Shown: positions 1-12,327, counted from the stretch's first letter. The stretch: DNA of 64,000 bases from Tenrec ecaudatus (GCF_050624435.1 NC_134541.1:11276995-11340994); one strand, 5' to 3'. Notes: a model not told the origin generated them from the letters alone. Numbers and translations are program-made.

Positions 1-59
1 GCACAAATTCAGAAAGGAATTGGGCAAGTCCCACATCTTCTACCTCAATGATTTCTGGT

Positions 60-216
60 GGTGTCATGGCTAAGGTCAACCGTTCAGAACGAGCCGCACA
101 TAGAACGAAGAGGTCAAGTGACAGTCTCAGAAACCCACAGGGACCGTTCTACTCAGCCCTATAGGATCAATGTGAGTTGGAATCGACTCCATGGCGTGAG
201 TTTGGTTTTTGTTTTG
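60..216 (+). repeat. AfroSINE, 3' part
   Basis: The tail of an AfroSINE: a 'cagtctcagaaacccaca' block is followed by the 'tctactc..ccctatagg' block and the diagnostic end 'ttggaatcgactccatggc'. The 5' head is degraded. AfroSINEs are non-autonomous elements restricted to afrotherian mammals. Confidence 0.8.
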
Positions 217-227
217 TTTTGAAGAGT

Positions 228-345
228 TCCCTGATTTCCTGGGTACTACCAACAGATGAATAATCTCAGCTGTTAACTGAAAGGTTGGGGGTTCCAGTCT
301 ATCGAGAGAAGCTCTGAGGAAAACCCTGGGGATCTCCTTTAGCAA
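228..345 (+). repeat. SINE fragment, degraded
   Basis: Contains 'gttaactgaaaggttggggg' followed by a reduced body, resembling the head and middle of a second afrotherian SINE type in which the head reads 'ctaaccgaaaggttggc'. No end is resolved. Confidence 0.35.
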
Positions 346-2294
346 TACCCCCAGGTTCCCTAGGCACTGCTGGTGGCCCCACTCTGAAAGTGTGGAGATG
401 AAGCCCAGACGGGGTAAGACACTTGGCATGGGTTTGTGTCCCAGATTTCCAGCATCTGGATCCCACCCATTCCACCACCAGAGAGCACCCCGGAAGAGTT
501 TAAGCCAGGGAAGGCCGTCCTCAGAAAGTTTTCTCAATGTGTCCACCTTTGATTCCAAGATATTCTGGGAATATCTCAAACCACAAACAATCCCGATTTC
601 CCAGCTTCATAAATAAATAACCCAAATAGTGCCCCGTCAAAAAGATCAGTGGGGGAGTTCTGAAAAATAGTGTCATAAACCCCCTGGGATGGCATTCCCA
701 CTTTCAAAGGGTGGCTTGGAGGTGACTCATCACTAATTACAAATCACACCCAAAAGGAAATGCGTGTGGCTGCAGGAGCAAACACTGCCTGAGAGGAGAC
801 AAACTTGGGGCGGGGCCGGGGCAGGGCTGGAATTCCTCAGGGGCTTTTCAGAGTGGCTGGACAAGGAGGGGGACCCTTAGCCTGCTATTGTACGTCCCAT
901 CATCTCCTCCTCTTAATAAACAGCCAGTGCTTCCATTGGGCGAGCTCCTGGGTCTGCTGTAAAAAAGCCATTGTTCCAGAACATATTTAAATTTCAAATG
1001 CATGCCTAATAAAATAGAGGCCAGCACTGGAGAAATTCTCTGCATAACTCAAGGGGCTATTTCATTTCACTCCTGCCCTTTGGAGTCCCTGCCCCTCTAC
1101 CCCCACCCCCACCTCCCAGCCTGTCTTTCTTTTCTCAGTCTGTCTTTCTTTCTGTCCCCAATTCACTGGTGGCAATTAGCCCAAAAGACAGACCATTATC
1201 GCACTCTGGTTTGGTTTAGAAAGACATTTGTCTGAGCCATGGGGCATTCCCTGTGCTAATGTGTGCTTGCTTCCCTGCACTCTGCCTGGGTTTTCCTTAT
1301 GAATGTCTCACTGCTCAACTTTTCAAGTATCACATTTCAAAGAGACTGCATCCCCTTCCCGGGAAGTACCCCCTCATGTTTCTGGGCTCCAAGGGAGAAG
1401 AAGATCTAGCCCCCAGATCCATGTGTATTTGTATACAGTGCTTTACCCTCACCAAATGGGGGTGGGGGAGGAAGCAGGGGTCCCGTGGTTCAAGAGTGCT
1501 AGTCTAGACCCTGTTCAGCCAGGAGCACTCTGGAAGGAAGGACAGGCAAAGGAGTCTTGCTCCAGGTCACCCAGGATCAGTGATTGAAAGCTAAGGGCAT
1601 AACACAAAATCAACACCACCAGCTCCCAGCTCAGAATTTGAGAATCTCTATGTTCCAGCCTCGGGGGGCATGGGGACTGGGGGTGCTCTCTACTTAACAT
1701 TTCAAAACGCTTTTCTCCTGATAGGTATGGACATTCCATATCCAGTCATGGCCATGAGCATTCCTAGTGACAGTAAAGGCTGCCCCACTGCAAGCAGGTC
1801 ATTTCAAACCTGGAATTTGTTCTTTTGAGATTCGTTGCTTGTGGTGGAATTGTTTTTACTATTTGAGGGGAATATAAAAAGAAAATTACAAAGATAGGAA
1901 AATTCCTCACTACTCTCCCCCATCTCCCCTAATTTTCATGTCGTCTATAACCATGAAACTCGTCGAAATGAAGAAATCGATGTTGTACATGACTGTCTGC
2001 CTACTGTGGACTTCCTTCACATTCCACCAGGTTTCTCATCTGGGTCCTGGTTGTGTCCCAGGCATCGATCCAGCTGCCACGGGGCACGCAGCGCCTTCAG
2101 TGATTTCCTTAAATTTTATTGTGTGATATGCGATAGCATCAGTTTAATCTCCTACAACAATTCACCCTATCCCCCTTTTTTGACCATTTAATTTAAAATC
2201 ACAAAAGAGTCCATCCGAAAAGAATTCTAGTGCGTCTTTAACTCAGCTGAAACTCCCAGCTAGCACGTCAACTCCAGCTCAGCTGATCCCCACC
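346..2294. other. Intergenic, nothing recognised
   Basis: No coding sequence, RNA gene or confidently named repeat is visible. The short reading frames here lack any recognised domain and have no splice or start context worth supporting. The segment at 1590-1700 may be an old repeat but was not identified. Confidence 0.5.
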
Positions 2295-2442
2295 CAGAGA
2301 GTCGCTGTGGGTTTCTGAGGCTGGAACTCTCCATGAGAGCAGAAAGCCTCGTCTTTCTCCCTCAGAGCAATTGGTGGTTTCAAACTGCTGACCTTGCCGG
2401 TAGCAGCCCAACGTGTAACCCACTAAGCCACCAGGGCTCCTC
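2295..2442 (-). repeat. AfroSINE, antisense, 5' two thirds
   Basis: Read on the minus strand it gives the SINE head ('gagccctggtggcttagtgg'), the 'ggtttgaaaccacc' block and the 'gaggctttctgctctcatgg' block. On the plus strand it ends with 'ccaccagggctcctcag'. The 3' tail is lost or diverged. Confidence 0.8.
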
Positions 2443-2489
2443 AGTATCCCCTAAATGAAAGTAATCAACTCACCTGTCCGTACACCTGA

Positions 2490-3166
<677 letters not shown>

Positions 3167-3842
3167 AACATACAACTTTCCTCTAGTTCCTAAATGATTC
3201 CTCCCCACCCACTATCATGATCCCAATTCTACCTTTCAAATCCAGCTAGACCAGAGGATGTAGACTGGTAGAGATAGGAACTGGAAACACAGGGAATCCA
3301 GGACAGATGAACTCCTCAGGGCAAGTGGTGAGAGTAGAGATACCAGGAGAGTGGAGGGAAGATGGGGTAGAAAGGGGAAACCGATTACAAGGATCTACAT
3401 ATAACCTCCTCCCTGGGGGATGGACAACAGAAAAGTGGGTGAAAGGAGACAGCAGACAGTATAAGATATGACAAAATATCTTAAGTGGAGAGCAAATGCC
3501 TTGAGAATGATTGGGGCAGGGAATGTATGGATGTGCTTTATACAATTGATGTATGTATATGTATGGATTGTGGTAAGAGTTGTTTGAGTCCCTAATAAAA
3601 TGTAAAAGAAGAAAAAAAAAGATATGACAAAATAATAATAATTTATATATTATCAGGGGTTCATGAAGGAGGGAGGAGTGGGGAGGGAGGAGAAAAAATG
3701 AGAAGCTGATATCAAGCACTCAAGTAGAGAGCAAATGTTTTGAGAATGATGATGGCAACAAATGTACAAATGTGCTTGACACAATGGATGGATGGATTGT
3801 GATAAGAGCCCCCAATAAAATGATTTTTTTAATAATAAAATA
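3167..3842 (+). mobile_element. A-tailed LINE 3'-end element (L1-like 'family B')
   Basis: A copy of a dispersed A-tailed family found many times in this window. It runs from 'gataggaactggaaacacag' through a 'gagcaaatgttttgagaatg' block to 'cccccaataaaatga' plus an A/T-rich tail. The third copy of the RPL11 target site, at 3843-3857, closes it. I infer an L1 3' UTR because of the AATAAA signal, A tail and 12-16 bp duplications; the family name is not established here. It is interrupted by a nested insertion at 3479-3618. Confidence 0.75.
3479..3618 (+). mobile_element. Nested 140-bp family-B 3' end
   Basis: A short 5'-truncated copy of the same family, ending 'ccctaataaaatg' plus an A-rich tail. 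It is flanked by a perfect 16-bp duplication, 'aagatatgacaaaata', at 3463-3478 and 3619-3634. It is therefore younger than its host element. Confidence 0.9.
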
Positions 3843-3859
3843 AAAACAGGAAAGGTATG

Positions 3860-4765
3860 TGACAGGGTTAAATCCTCTCCCCATCCTTATTCAATCAATA
3901 AGCTGAGCAGATCATCAGAGAAGCTGGAGTATATGAAGAAGAATGTGGCATCAGGATTGGAGGAAGGCTTATTAAAAACCTACAATCTGCAGAGCATACC
4001 ACCTTGCTGGCTGATAGCTGGGAGAGGCTGAATCACTTGCTAATGAAGATCAAGGATTATAACCTTCCGTGTGTATTACACCTCGATGTCCAGAAGACCA
4101 AAATCCTCACCACTCGACCAGTCAATAGTAACATCATGATAAATAGAGAGAAGATTGAAGTTGTCAAGGATTTTGTCTTGCTTGAATCCACAATCAGTGC
4201 TCATGGAAGCAGCAGTCCAGAGAGCAAAAGACACATTACTTTAGGTAAATCTGATGCACAAGACTTCCTTAGAGTATTAAAAAGCAAGAGTGGTACTTTT
4301 AGACCCAAACCACAGTCTTTTCAATAACTTCATCTGCATGTGAAAGTCGACGCTGACTGAGGAAGAGCTAAGAAGAAAGGCTGTATTTGAATTGGGCTGG
4401 AGGAGAATACAGAGAGTCCCATGGATTGCTGAAAGGACAAACTGCTCTGTCTTGGAAGAAGCACAACCTCCTTGGCGACAAGGGCCGTGAGGCGTTGTCG
4501 TACATACTTTGGACATGTTGTCAGGAGACACCGCTCCTGGAGAGAAGGACATTGTGTTTGGTAGAGTAGAGGGGCCAAGAAGAAGAAGACCCTCATGGAG
4601 ATGGGCTGACACGGTGGCTGCAACAATGGGCTCAAGCTCCGAAACAATTGTGAGGCTGGCACAGGACAGGACAGTGTTTCCTTCTGTTGTGGATGAGGTC
4701 ATAAGGTCGCGATGGATCAGAACTGACTCCATGGCATCTGACAACAGCAACATTGGGGTCACAGT
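3860..4765 (+). mobile_element. RTE/BovB-type LINE fragment, 3' half
   Basis: The 3' half of an RTE-clade ORF and tail. The frame at 4004-4327 reads through LNHLLMKIKDYNL, QKTKILTTRPV and INREKIEVVKDFVLLESTIS, the region downstream of the reverse transcriptase core. The nucleotide sequence continues through 'cttggaagaagcacaacct' and 'gttgtcaggagaca' to the family end at about 4760. Stops and frameshifts show it is dead. Confidence 0.85.
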
Positions 4766-5883
4766 GATTCTCACTTCCGGAGCGAAGCCGGTACCGACAA
4801 TGGAGTCTTCAGTGCTTTCTCCTACCTATTCCTTTCTCAATTCTTAGCTCAGTCTCTGGCTGCTTCCTCCCCCAGATCCTGCGTCAGGAATTTGGTCCCC
4901 TGTGGAACCCTGGACTGGTCCTACTTCTCTTCTTTGATCTTGCTCTTCCCTGATCTCAATCCTGTCCACCCTTCCTGCTTCCTTTCATCCCTCATGAGCC
5001 CAAATGAAGAGCTCTCGCCCCTGTGTGAATTCCTCCAGCACCTGCCCTCCGTACAAAGCAGACTTCATCTAAGTCAGGGGGAGCCTGCTGGGGAGGGTAT
5101 ACTGAATCTGCGCTAGGCAGGGTCCGTCCATAGCAAGGGGCTCCCATGCTATTTCATTGCGCATGCTCAACCCAAGCATCTCCAGGTGCTTTCCCCCTGT
5201 GGCATGTGTTTGTGTCAGACCTTACGTTCTGAGCAACTCATTCGCAGAAGGCTATGCATGACAGTGAAATCCCCAAACCCATTTGCAGAGCCGCCATATA
5301 GGTTAAGCCTCCATTGAATTCCTTCTGAACATTGACCAAGGACCTCGAGAGCCTCCCCCTCAGGCCGAAGGCATGGGACAGTAGATTACCTCCACCCCTC
5401 TCCAGCCAGCTCAGGGAGGGGCAGTCTCTCTTAGGAGCTTGCCTGGAAGTGTCCTTAATAAAGATCACCAAACTGGGGTCAGTCCTAGGGGTGGCATGCT
5501 CAAGAGTTAGGTCACATCAGTTGTGTTCTGGCTGCCTTGGTCGGAAGGCCCTGGACCAATCTTGTAAGCTCTTCTATCTAACTTCACTATGCATATCCCA
5601 GTCAGGGTCCTGTTCCCGCTTCTGTGGGCCCACCTGTAACTGTGACGTATTGATCTGCCGCCAGTCCATGCCTTATGTAACTAGCAAGTATCTGACTCGG
5701 AGTCCTCAGGCACCACGGGACTGTGTGCTGTTGGCCGCCCTCATCCAGTGCGTGCATCTGTGCCTTAATGTTGTCTTTATCCATCGTAAGACTTTAAAAA
5801 GTTCTCCTTAACTTCTATTTGAGATTGGGGGTCTCTTCTGTACCCGAACACACTGCACAGTTGTTCCAGCGGCCACCTGGTTC
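4766..5883. other. Intergenic; possible old LTR at about 5430-5880
   Basis: No gene is visible. From about 5440 to 5860 the sequence looks LTR-like: an AATAAA at 5458, a 'gtaagctcttctatctaact' block and a 'gggggtctcttctgtacccg' segment like an ERV1 R region. No TG..CA ends or target duplication were resolved, so this remains weak. Confidence 0.3.
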
Positions 5884-6079
5884 AAGTGTTCTCAAAGCGT
5901 GGGCCCCAGACCAGCAGCATCGGCCACATCCGGAAACTTGGAAACAGAAGCCCCTGGGTCCCACACCAGACCTGCTGAATAAGAACTCTAGTCTAGAAGC
6001 ATCAGCCAGTCATCAGTGCTAAGCAAACCCCCCAGTGACTATTCTGCTGGTTGAGAAACACTTGAGTTTGAGAACTGTG
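5884..6079 (-). mobile_element. MER5A (hAT-Charlie MITE)
   Basis: Begins 'agtgttctcaaagcgtgg' and continues with 'ggaccagcagcatcggccac' and 'cccacaccagacctgctgaa', ending 'tttgagaactgtg'. This is the reverse-complement layout of the ancient eutherian MER5A element. It is heavily diverged. Confidence 0.7.
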
Positions 6080-6385
6080 AGCCGAGAGAACGGGTTCTCA
6101 TCAGCACTTCACGTTCCAGGGAGCTATTCAATCACTAGAGTCCAGGGAGAGAGCATGGTGTCTTAAGTAAAGGTCAGGAGATGTGGCCAGATGTGAGATG
6201 TATTTTAATGGTAGAACCAAGACGATTCCCCGAGAGGTTTGGTAGGAATCCAAGGATGAGAACCACCTTTATCGCCAAACTATGAGTATAAACAAGCTAC
6301 AAGTCCTCACCTTACCCTCTCGGTCCAGGCCTATGCATCAATTTGTTTCCTACAAGCTCACTGTTGTGAGATGCTGCTGAGTCGG
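6080..6385. other. Intergenic, nothing recognised
   Basis: No coding or repeat signal that I can support. Confidence 0.5.
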
Positions 6386-7110
6386 TTCCAACCCATAGCA
6401 ACCCTATGACAACAGAAGGACACGCCACCGGTCCTGTGCCAGCCTCACGATTGTTCTTATGTCTGAGCCCACTGCGGCAGCCACTCTCAGTCCATCTTGT
6501 CCTGGGCATCCCTCTCTTTCACTGCCTCTCTCCTTGACCAGCAGGATGTCCTCCAGAGACCGGTCTCTCCTGGCAACGCGTCCGAAGCGCGTGAGATGCG
6601 TTTCACCTCCTGGCCTCTTGGGAGCATATAGCTTGTACTTCTTCCAAGCCAGATCTGTTTGCTCGTTTGGCAGTCTGTGGTCCTTTGGAGACTCTTTGCC
6701 GGCACCACAATTCAAGTTCGCTGAGGCTTCAGTCTTCCTGATGCACCGTTCCGCTTTCACGTGCACACGAGGCAACTGAAGATGGGTCAGGCGCGTGTTA
6801 GTCAGCAAAGCGACCCCTGTGCTTTTCAAGGCTGCCGAGCGCTCCTGTGCGCTAGATTGGCCCAATGCAGTGCAGCATTTGATCTCCTGACGGCTGCTTC
6901 CGTGCCGGTTCACTGTGGACCAAGCCAGACGACTTCCATTTCTTCTCCACTTATCCTGATGTTACCCACTGGGCCAGTGGTGAGGGCGTTGCTCCTCTTG
7001 GTTGCGTTGTCACCCATAGGGAAGGCTTCAGTCCTGGATCTTCATCGGCAGGTGCTCCAAGTCCTCCTCACTTTCAGCCAGCATGGCAGTGCCATCTGCA
7101 TCTCGCAGGC
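6386..7110 (-). mobile_element. RTE/BovB-type LINE fragment, antisense
   Basis: On the plus strand it starts in the family tail ('gagtcggttccaacccatag') and runs back into the ORF, through 'cagatctgtttgctcgtttg' and 'catgcac..cgttccgctttcac', to 'tggatcttcatcggcaggtg' near 7040. The open frame of 244 codons on the opposite strand (6761-7495) is an antisense shadow. Confidence 0.85.
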
Positions 7111-7199
7111 TGATGGGAGCCTTACTAGGCATTTCTATGCAAAGGCAGAGTTAAGAACGGGGCTCCGAGCATCTTGCCAACTTCGTTTCCGACCTCTCT

Positions 7200-7462
7200 C
7201 TCTACCACATCGCTCCAGCCAGGCTGGCGTCCTTACTGCACCAGGAGCACATGCTGGCCTCAGGGCTTTAGCCCCTGCTCTTCTTTCAACCTTGAAAGCC
7301 CTTCCTCAGAATGGACCAATGACACTGAGGTGTCCCCTGGCGGGCCGCCTCCTCAGAGATGCCTTGCTGCCATCCTATTTAAGGGTGCGCATGCTCCTCC
7401 TTCTTTGCCCCGCCTGCGCTCTGACCTTGCTTGCATTACGAAGTCACCTCCCACTGGGTGGC
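7200..7462 (+). repeat. L2 LINE 3'-end remnant
   Basis: 'ggcctcagggctttagcccc', 'tcaaccttgaaagcccttcc', 'cctcctcagagatgccttgc' and 'catcctatttaagg' follow the order of the L2 3' region. Divergence is high, as expected for this ancient family. Confidence 0.6.
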
Positions 7463-7467
7463 AGCTA

Positions 7468-8879
7468 TAAGGTGACCAGACGGCCCACTTTTTAACAATT
7501 TGTCCTGCGTCCCGCAGCGTTTTTAAAAAGTCCCGATTTTTGGAAAGAATGCAGGACAAGCTAGGAAATGGCGGGAGATCGGGAAGGGAATATACATAAT
7601 ACATAAAGCCACTCAAACAGCTGCTGATGTGCTGCCCGTCGATGTGGAAAATATTGTTATTAAAATATATTCTTATTTCTATAGATACACTGTGCGCGTT
7701 GGAATGCTTAAAGAAGTTTGTGAAACTGCAGAAGTCAAATATCAGAAAATACTTGGATACAGCAAAACGCGCTGGTTAGCTCTTTGCCAGCTGTCGAACG
7801 AATTTTGAAAATACACGATCCTTGAAATCCTACTTTCCATCACAGGATAAATGTCCTAGAATTTTAGAAGAGTTTTTTAAAAAAGAATCTTCAAAAATTT
7901 GGCTAGTTTGTACACATTCAAGCAGCTCTTTTTCAAAATGCTATCAAACTTATTGAAGGTGACAAAACTTTCAGTAATCGAAGTAGCAAATGAAGTTAAT
8001 CATTTAAAATTTCAGTGTTAAGAGTGGTTATAAAATAATTTTCTTCCGTTAACTATCTGTAATGGTATAAGCCAGCTAGAAGAACAAGGTGCAATAAATC
8101 GTGCAGATATCATAAATCACGTTAAAAAGTTCTATAGTAACTGCATAGATTATTTAGAAGAGTGGACAGTACATTACAATGATATTGAACATTTTTGTTG
8201 GGTTACATTAAAACAAGAACTTAATTGGAATGATGTGCAAAAATCATTTGATCATATTACTCAAAATTTCCTATATAGTAATATTTCCAAAAATGATCTT
8301 TTAATGAGGTATCATTATTAAAATATATATTGATAAGGAAAAGGTTAAATCTTGGGCATCAGCAAAAATCACAATAGAGAACAAATGGTTAGAAATATTT
8401 CATCATTTTGAAACAAATCATGTTCCATACAATAATGCACTAAAAATTATGGAATACACGCTGTCCTTACCAGGAACTAATGCTGCGACTGAACGCGTTT
8501 TTTTCTACAGTAAATAAAGTGTGGACATCAGAAAAATCACAATTAAGTGTTGAGACTTTGAAAGCCATTTTATGTATGAAATATAATTTAACAAATTCTT
8601 GTGAAAACATTCATGACCTTTTAAACAACAGCAATCTACTAAAAAAATTCACTCAAGTGAGAAATATGCCAAAGAATAAAATAATACTATACATAATTTT
8701 TATGTATTATATTTGTAAATTATACTTACGTTGAAATTTAAAAATATATTACAATACTATTTTTGCATTCTATGAAAATTTTTGTTGCTCCATATAGACT
8801 AAATTTTTAATCAAGAACCCCCACCCCATTCCCGGTCAATGGTGTCCCCCTTTACCAATGTTAAAATCTGGTCACCTTA
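7468..8879 (+). mobile_element. hAT-type DNA transposon, decayed but near full span
   Basis: It has a perfect 13-bp terminal inverted repeat, 'taaggtgaccaga' at 7468-7480 and its complement at 8867-8879. Subterminal 'gtcctgcgtcccgc' and 'gtcccgatttttgg' are typical of this hAT group. The interior is a multiply frameshifted transposase. Its C-terminal dimerisation segment is readable at about 8457-8660: LPGTNAATERV, then after a frameshift FSTVNKVWTSEKSQLSVETL and KAILCMKYNL. No 8-bp target duplication could be matched at the ends. Confidence 0.8.
8480..8734 (+). pseudogene. hAT transposase C-terminal remnant
   Basis: An 84-codon frame carrying the hAT family dimerisation motif (FSTVNKVWTSEKSQLS, then KAILCMKYNLTNSCENIHDL). 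It is disconnected from upstream coding pieces by frameshifts, so no functional transposase is encoded. Confidence 0.75.
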
Positions 8880-8914
8880 CCCTAGAATTTCCTGGCTTAA
8901 AACTGAAAGGTAGC

Positions 8915-9560
8915 TAGATTTGGGGACACGTGGGGTTGTCCCTCCAACACCTGCAAAGGCGCACATAGAGGGGTGGGAAAGAAATCAGGCAGCCTTCGGT
9001 CACCTATAGGAAGACTCAAACTGAGCATGCACATTCTAGGACCCCCTAGGCCCAGGTAAAACCAATACCTTGGGCACACCCATTGCGTACATCACACAGG
9101 TGGGCTTAACTCAACCAATGGGGTCAACCAATACCTTCAGCCACGCCTCCCCATGCAGAGGTGTTAAAAGCCAGCTTCTCTCTCTTGCCCTGGTCTTGTG
9201 GCAGGTCAGAGGGCAGGGGCACACGTGCACCATGTCCCCTCAGGGCCCACTCTGGGTCTACTTGGGACCGACATGTGCTTGGGCTTTGGGGATCTTGGTC
9301 TCTTGGTCTCTTACTGCTCAGTCCCAGGGGTTCCCCAGTTCCGCATGTGTGGGTGTTCATTTCCATGTGGTTTTTCATGCTCAGCTGTGAACCCCAGCAT
9401 AGCTTGGCACAGTTTCCAGAAATAGTGGGTCCCTTTGGAGACTGTAAAACCTGCAACTTTTCCCGTCCTTCATAAAAACTCGCTTGGATGACAAAACACG
9501 CTTCGGCGTGAATTCTTTCAGAACTGGTAAAACCCACCCTAGAAACCTAACAAAACAATA
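8915..9560 (+). mobile_element. ERV1-like LTR
   Basis: The 3' part shows 'ttcataaaaactcgcttgga' followed by 'cggcgtgaattctttcagaa', the R/U5-type ending of gammaretrovirus-like LTRs. It matches the complement of 37203-37713 block by block ('ccaatggggtcaaccaata', 'gactgtaaaacctgcaac'). The boundaries are approximate and no gag, pol or env sequence adjoins it. Confidence 0.6.
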
Positions 9561-10299
9561 ATAACGATTTCTGGTCACATGCTTCCTGTGGGCTAGGAAC
9601 TCAGAAAGGACAGGTGGACATGGCTTCTTTCAATCCACAACCGAAAGACTCACAGCCCCGGGCCTGAGTGTCCCTTTACATGTTTGCCTTCCCCCCCGGA
9701 GGGCAGAAGTGGGGCTGTGGTCCGAACACCCAAGCCTGGTACGTCCACGTAGCTGGGGCTTCCCTACAATGTGGCGGTCGGTTCCCCATGGTACGCATGT
9801 CAAGAGACAGAGTGAGCCAGGCCAAAACTCTTATCTTCTAAAGTTACAGGAGGCTGCACTCAGCATAGGTAGAGCCTCCTGGACCACTTCCTTGGGGAAT
9901 TCTCCACTTTGAAGGGGAAGGGGATTTTCAAGGGGGCTTTGAAGGGTGAGGGGCCATGGGATGCAGTATCTTAAGCTCCTGTTTTGTTGTATTTTTCCTT
10001 ACAGTTGTATCACTTCCTGACACACACTGTGGGTCTATTTCTGGATGTGATTTCTACTCATCTCCTGCTTCAAAATGCCAGCTCCCCACCAGCAGGGCTG
10101 TTGGCTCTGTTCACTCGTGGCTCCCCCTTGCTTCCGGTCCGGCCATGAGAGCTATTGTTTAAACGAGCTCAAAGCCGTGTAACGGTCCCTGTCTGGTTTG
10201 GCACCCTCTCAAAACATCCTGGGGGGTAAGAAGAACTCCCGACAAGAGAGAGAAACGGTCAGCCAATGGAGATGGAAGGACAATCGTGGTCCCGGAGAA
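9561..10299. other. Intergenic, nothing recognised
   Basis: No supported gene or repeat. Short frames lack recognisable domains. Confidence 0.45.
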
Positions 10300-10530
10300 T
10301 GCTCACCATTCCGCGTGGAAGACCCAGGTCCAATTCCAGCTATGTTGTGGTGATGCTGAACAGGTCTCTGGGAGCGTACACAGTACGGCAGCCTAGGAAG
10401 GAAGGCCTGGTGGTTGGCTTCCCCAACAGCCGTTGACAACTCTGGATAAGGAGGATCGGGGCAGCATTTGGTTCCATGGTGCATGAGGGCCCCATGAGTC
10501 AGGCACAGCCACGAACTTAAATGCTGAGCA
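10300..10530 (+). repeat. Composite afrotherian SINE, diverged
   Basis: 'tggaagacccaggtccaatt', 'gatgctgaacaggtctctgg' and 'cctaggaaggaaggcctggt' recall a SINE class with a tRNA-like B-box region and a tail shared with the RTE LINE. Divergence is high, so the subtype is uncertain. Confidence 0.5.
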
Positions 10531-10534
10531 CTGT

Positions 10535-11010
10535 TTGCAGAAGGCCAGGGTCTCCCGTAGACTCCCGTAGAAAGCCCTAATCTATTCTGAGTCTCCACAC
10601 AGATTCCACCTCCATTGGATTCTTTCTGTCCATTCAACCTGCACTGTGACTAGCTCTGCCCTCACGCCATCCCTAAGCCCGAACTCCCATTGGGGTGCCC
10701 TGGTGTGCATTTGGGGTACGAGGACCTGTGTGATCATGAGTCAAATCCTGGCTGCTGTGCTTGGAGAGCCCCAGAAGCAGCCCTGTCCGCTTTTTAATCT
10801 AGTGTCGTGCTGGTCTCCCCCTTGAGTACCCTTCACGGCTGCTCGCTTTTGGGATTCAGTCATTGTCTGACAATCACGCTTGGTGACAGTTCTCTTGTCC
10901 TCCATGTCCTATGTAAGTGCCTGAAGTTTTGTAAATCCTTAGGCACCTTTATGGCCTTGTGCTGATGGTCACCTTCCTCCAGATTGTGGACCTTGATCTG
11001 TCTTATCTTT
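10535..11010. other. Intergenic, nothing recognised
   Basis: No gene, RNA or clear repeat seen. Confidence 0.45.
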
Positions 11011-11900
11011 GTCCTTGTTGTTGTTGTGACATATCATCAAGTCGTTCCAACCCACCATGACCTTCTGCACAGCAGAAGGAAATACGGCTCCATCCCGTGC
11101 CAGCCTCACAATAGTTCCTGTGCCTCAGCCCATTGAGGCAGCCACCCTGTCCGTCCGTCTTGTCAAAGCCTTCTTTGTTGCTGTCCCTCCACTTTGCCAA
11201 ACACGATGGCTTTTTCCAGGGCCTGGTCTCTCCTGACATGTCCAACGTAAGTAAGACGAAGGATTGCCGTCCTTCCGTCTAAGGAAGACTCTGGTCTTAC
11301 TTCTTCCAGATCAGTGTGTCCTTTGAGCCGTCCGCGGTAATGTCAATATTCTCGCCAGCACCACAGTCTCGATGCCAGGCTTCCTCTTTGGTCTTCCGCC
11401 CAATGTGCACATGCAGATGATGCAGTACAGAACACCACTGCATGGCTCGGCACTCCTTTGTCCTCACAGAAACATCCTTGCTCGTCAGTACTCTACAGAG
11501 ATCTTAGGCGGTAGATAATTTACCTAATGCAATAGCTCTTTCGAGCTCTTGACAGCTGCTGTTTCCATGAGCATTGATTATGGATCCGAGAAAGACAAAT
11601 CCATGACAACTACAGCCGTCTCTCCATTTCATGTGATGTTACCTATTGGTTCAGTAGTGAGGATTTGGGTCTTCCTAACATTGGCTTGCAAACCCGTATT
11701 ACAGGCTATAATCCTGGATCTTCATCAGCAAGGGCTTCAAGCTCCCCTCACGTTCAGCAAGCAAGGTTGTGTCCTCTGCATTTTGCAGGTTGTTAATAAG
11801 CCTTCCTCCAGTCCTGATGTCACACTCTTCTTCATGTAATCCAGCTTCCCTGAAAACCATACGCAAAAAAACTTTGTTCTCTTTAAGATGTGATCGATAT
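11011..11900 (-). mobile_element. RTE/BovB-type LINE fragment, antisense
   Basis: The plus strand starts with the family tail ('ttgttgttgttgtga', then 'tcaagtcgttccaaccca'), passes 'ctcctgacatgtccaacgta' and ends inside the ORF around 'tggatcttcatcagcaaggg' and 'cttcctccagtcctgatgtc'. The ORF is broken. Confidence 0.85.
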
Positions 11901-11944
11901 TCTTCCTGCATTATATTTGAGACTAGAGTCGCTTTTGTCCCTGC

Positions 11945-12110
11945 CAGTGTAATGGGTTGGGCTGCTGACCACAGAGTCAGCAGTTCGAAACTACCAACCA
12001 CTCCTTGGGAAAAAAGGGAGGATTTTCATTCCTATAAAGTTACAGTCCTTTCTTGGATGAAACCATTGAATTGTATGTCATAGGGGTGAAATGCTAATAA
12101 AAGTACTGTT
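11945..12110 (+). repeat. AfroSINE fragment running into a LINE tail
   Basis: 'gggttgggctgctgaccaca' and 'gtcagcagttcgaaactacc' are the SINE head and middle. From about 12060 the sequence changes to 'ttgaattgtatgtcatagg' and 'gctaataaaa', the ending of an L1-like 3' family. The junction was not resolved. Confidence 0.65.
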
Positions 12111-12134
12111 ACAAACAAACAAACAAGTATTTAC

Positions 12135-12265
12135 CCCCATGGCTGGAAGAGCGGGCTCAGGCACAGGAACAACTGTAAGGATGGTGCAGGGCCAGCCAGT
12201 GCTTTGCTGTGTTGGACACGGGGTTCCCGTGGGTCATAGACTCAAAGATGACACCGAACAACAAA
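12135..12265 (+). repeat. RTE 3' tail fragment
   Basis: 'atggctggaagagcgggctc', 'aactgtaaggatggtgcagg' and 'gacaccgaacaacaa' match the last part of the RTE family seen at 4620-4755. Confidence 0.65.
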
Positions 12266-12327
12266 GTACATGCACATATGCCTGACCCCGAATGGACCAT
12301 CACTGAGTAATCGCTATTACGGACACT

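Noticed and set aside
3860..4765. Possible host gene related to reverse transcriptase
   Set aside because: The same sequence recurs in both orientations across the window with stops and truncations, which is the behaviour of a dead LINE.
6761..7495. A 244-codon plus-strand frame
   Set aside because: It is the antisense of an RTE LINE fragment for its first half and runs into an L2 remnant. The peptide has no recognised domain.
8915..9560. Endogenous retrovirus with coding capacity
   Set aside because: Only LTR-like sequence is present. No gag, pol or env remnants adjoin either LTR.
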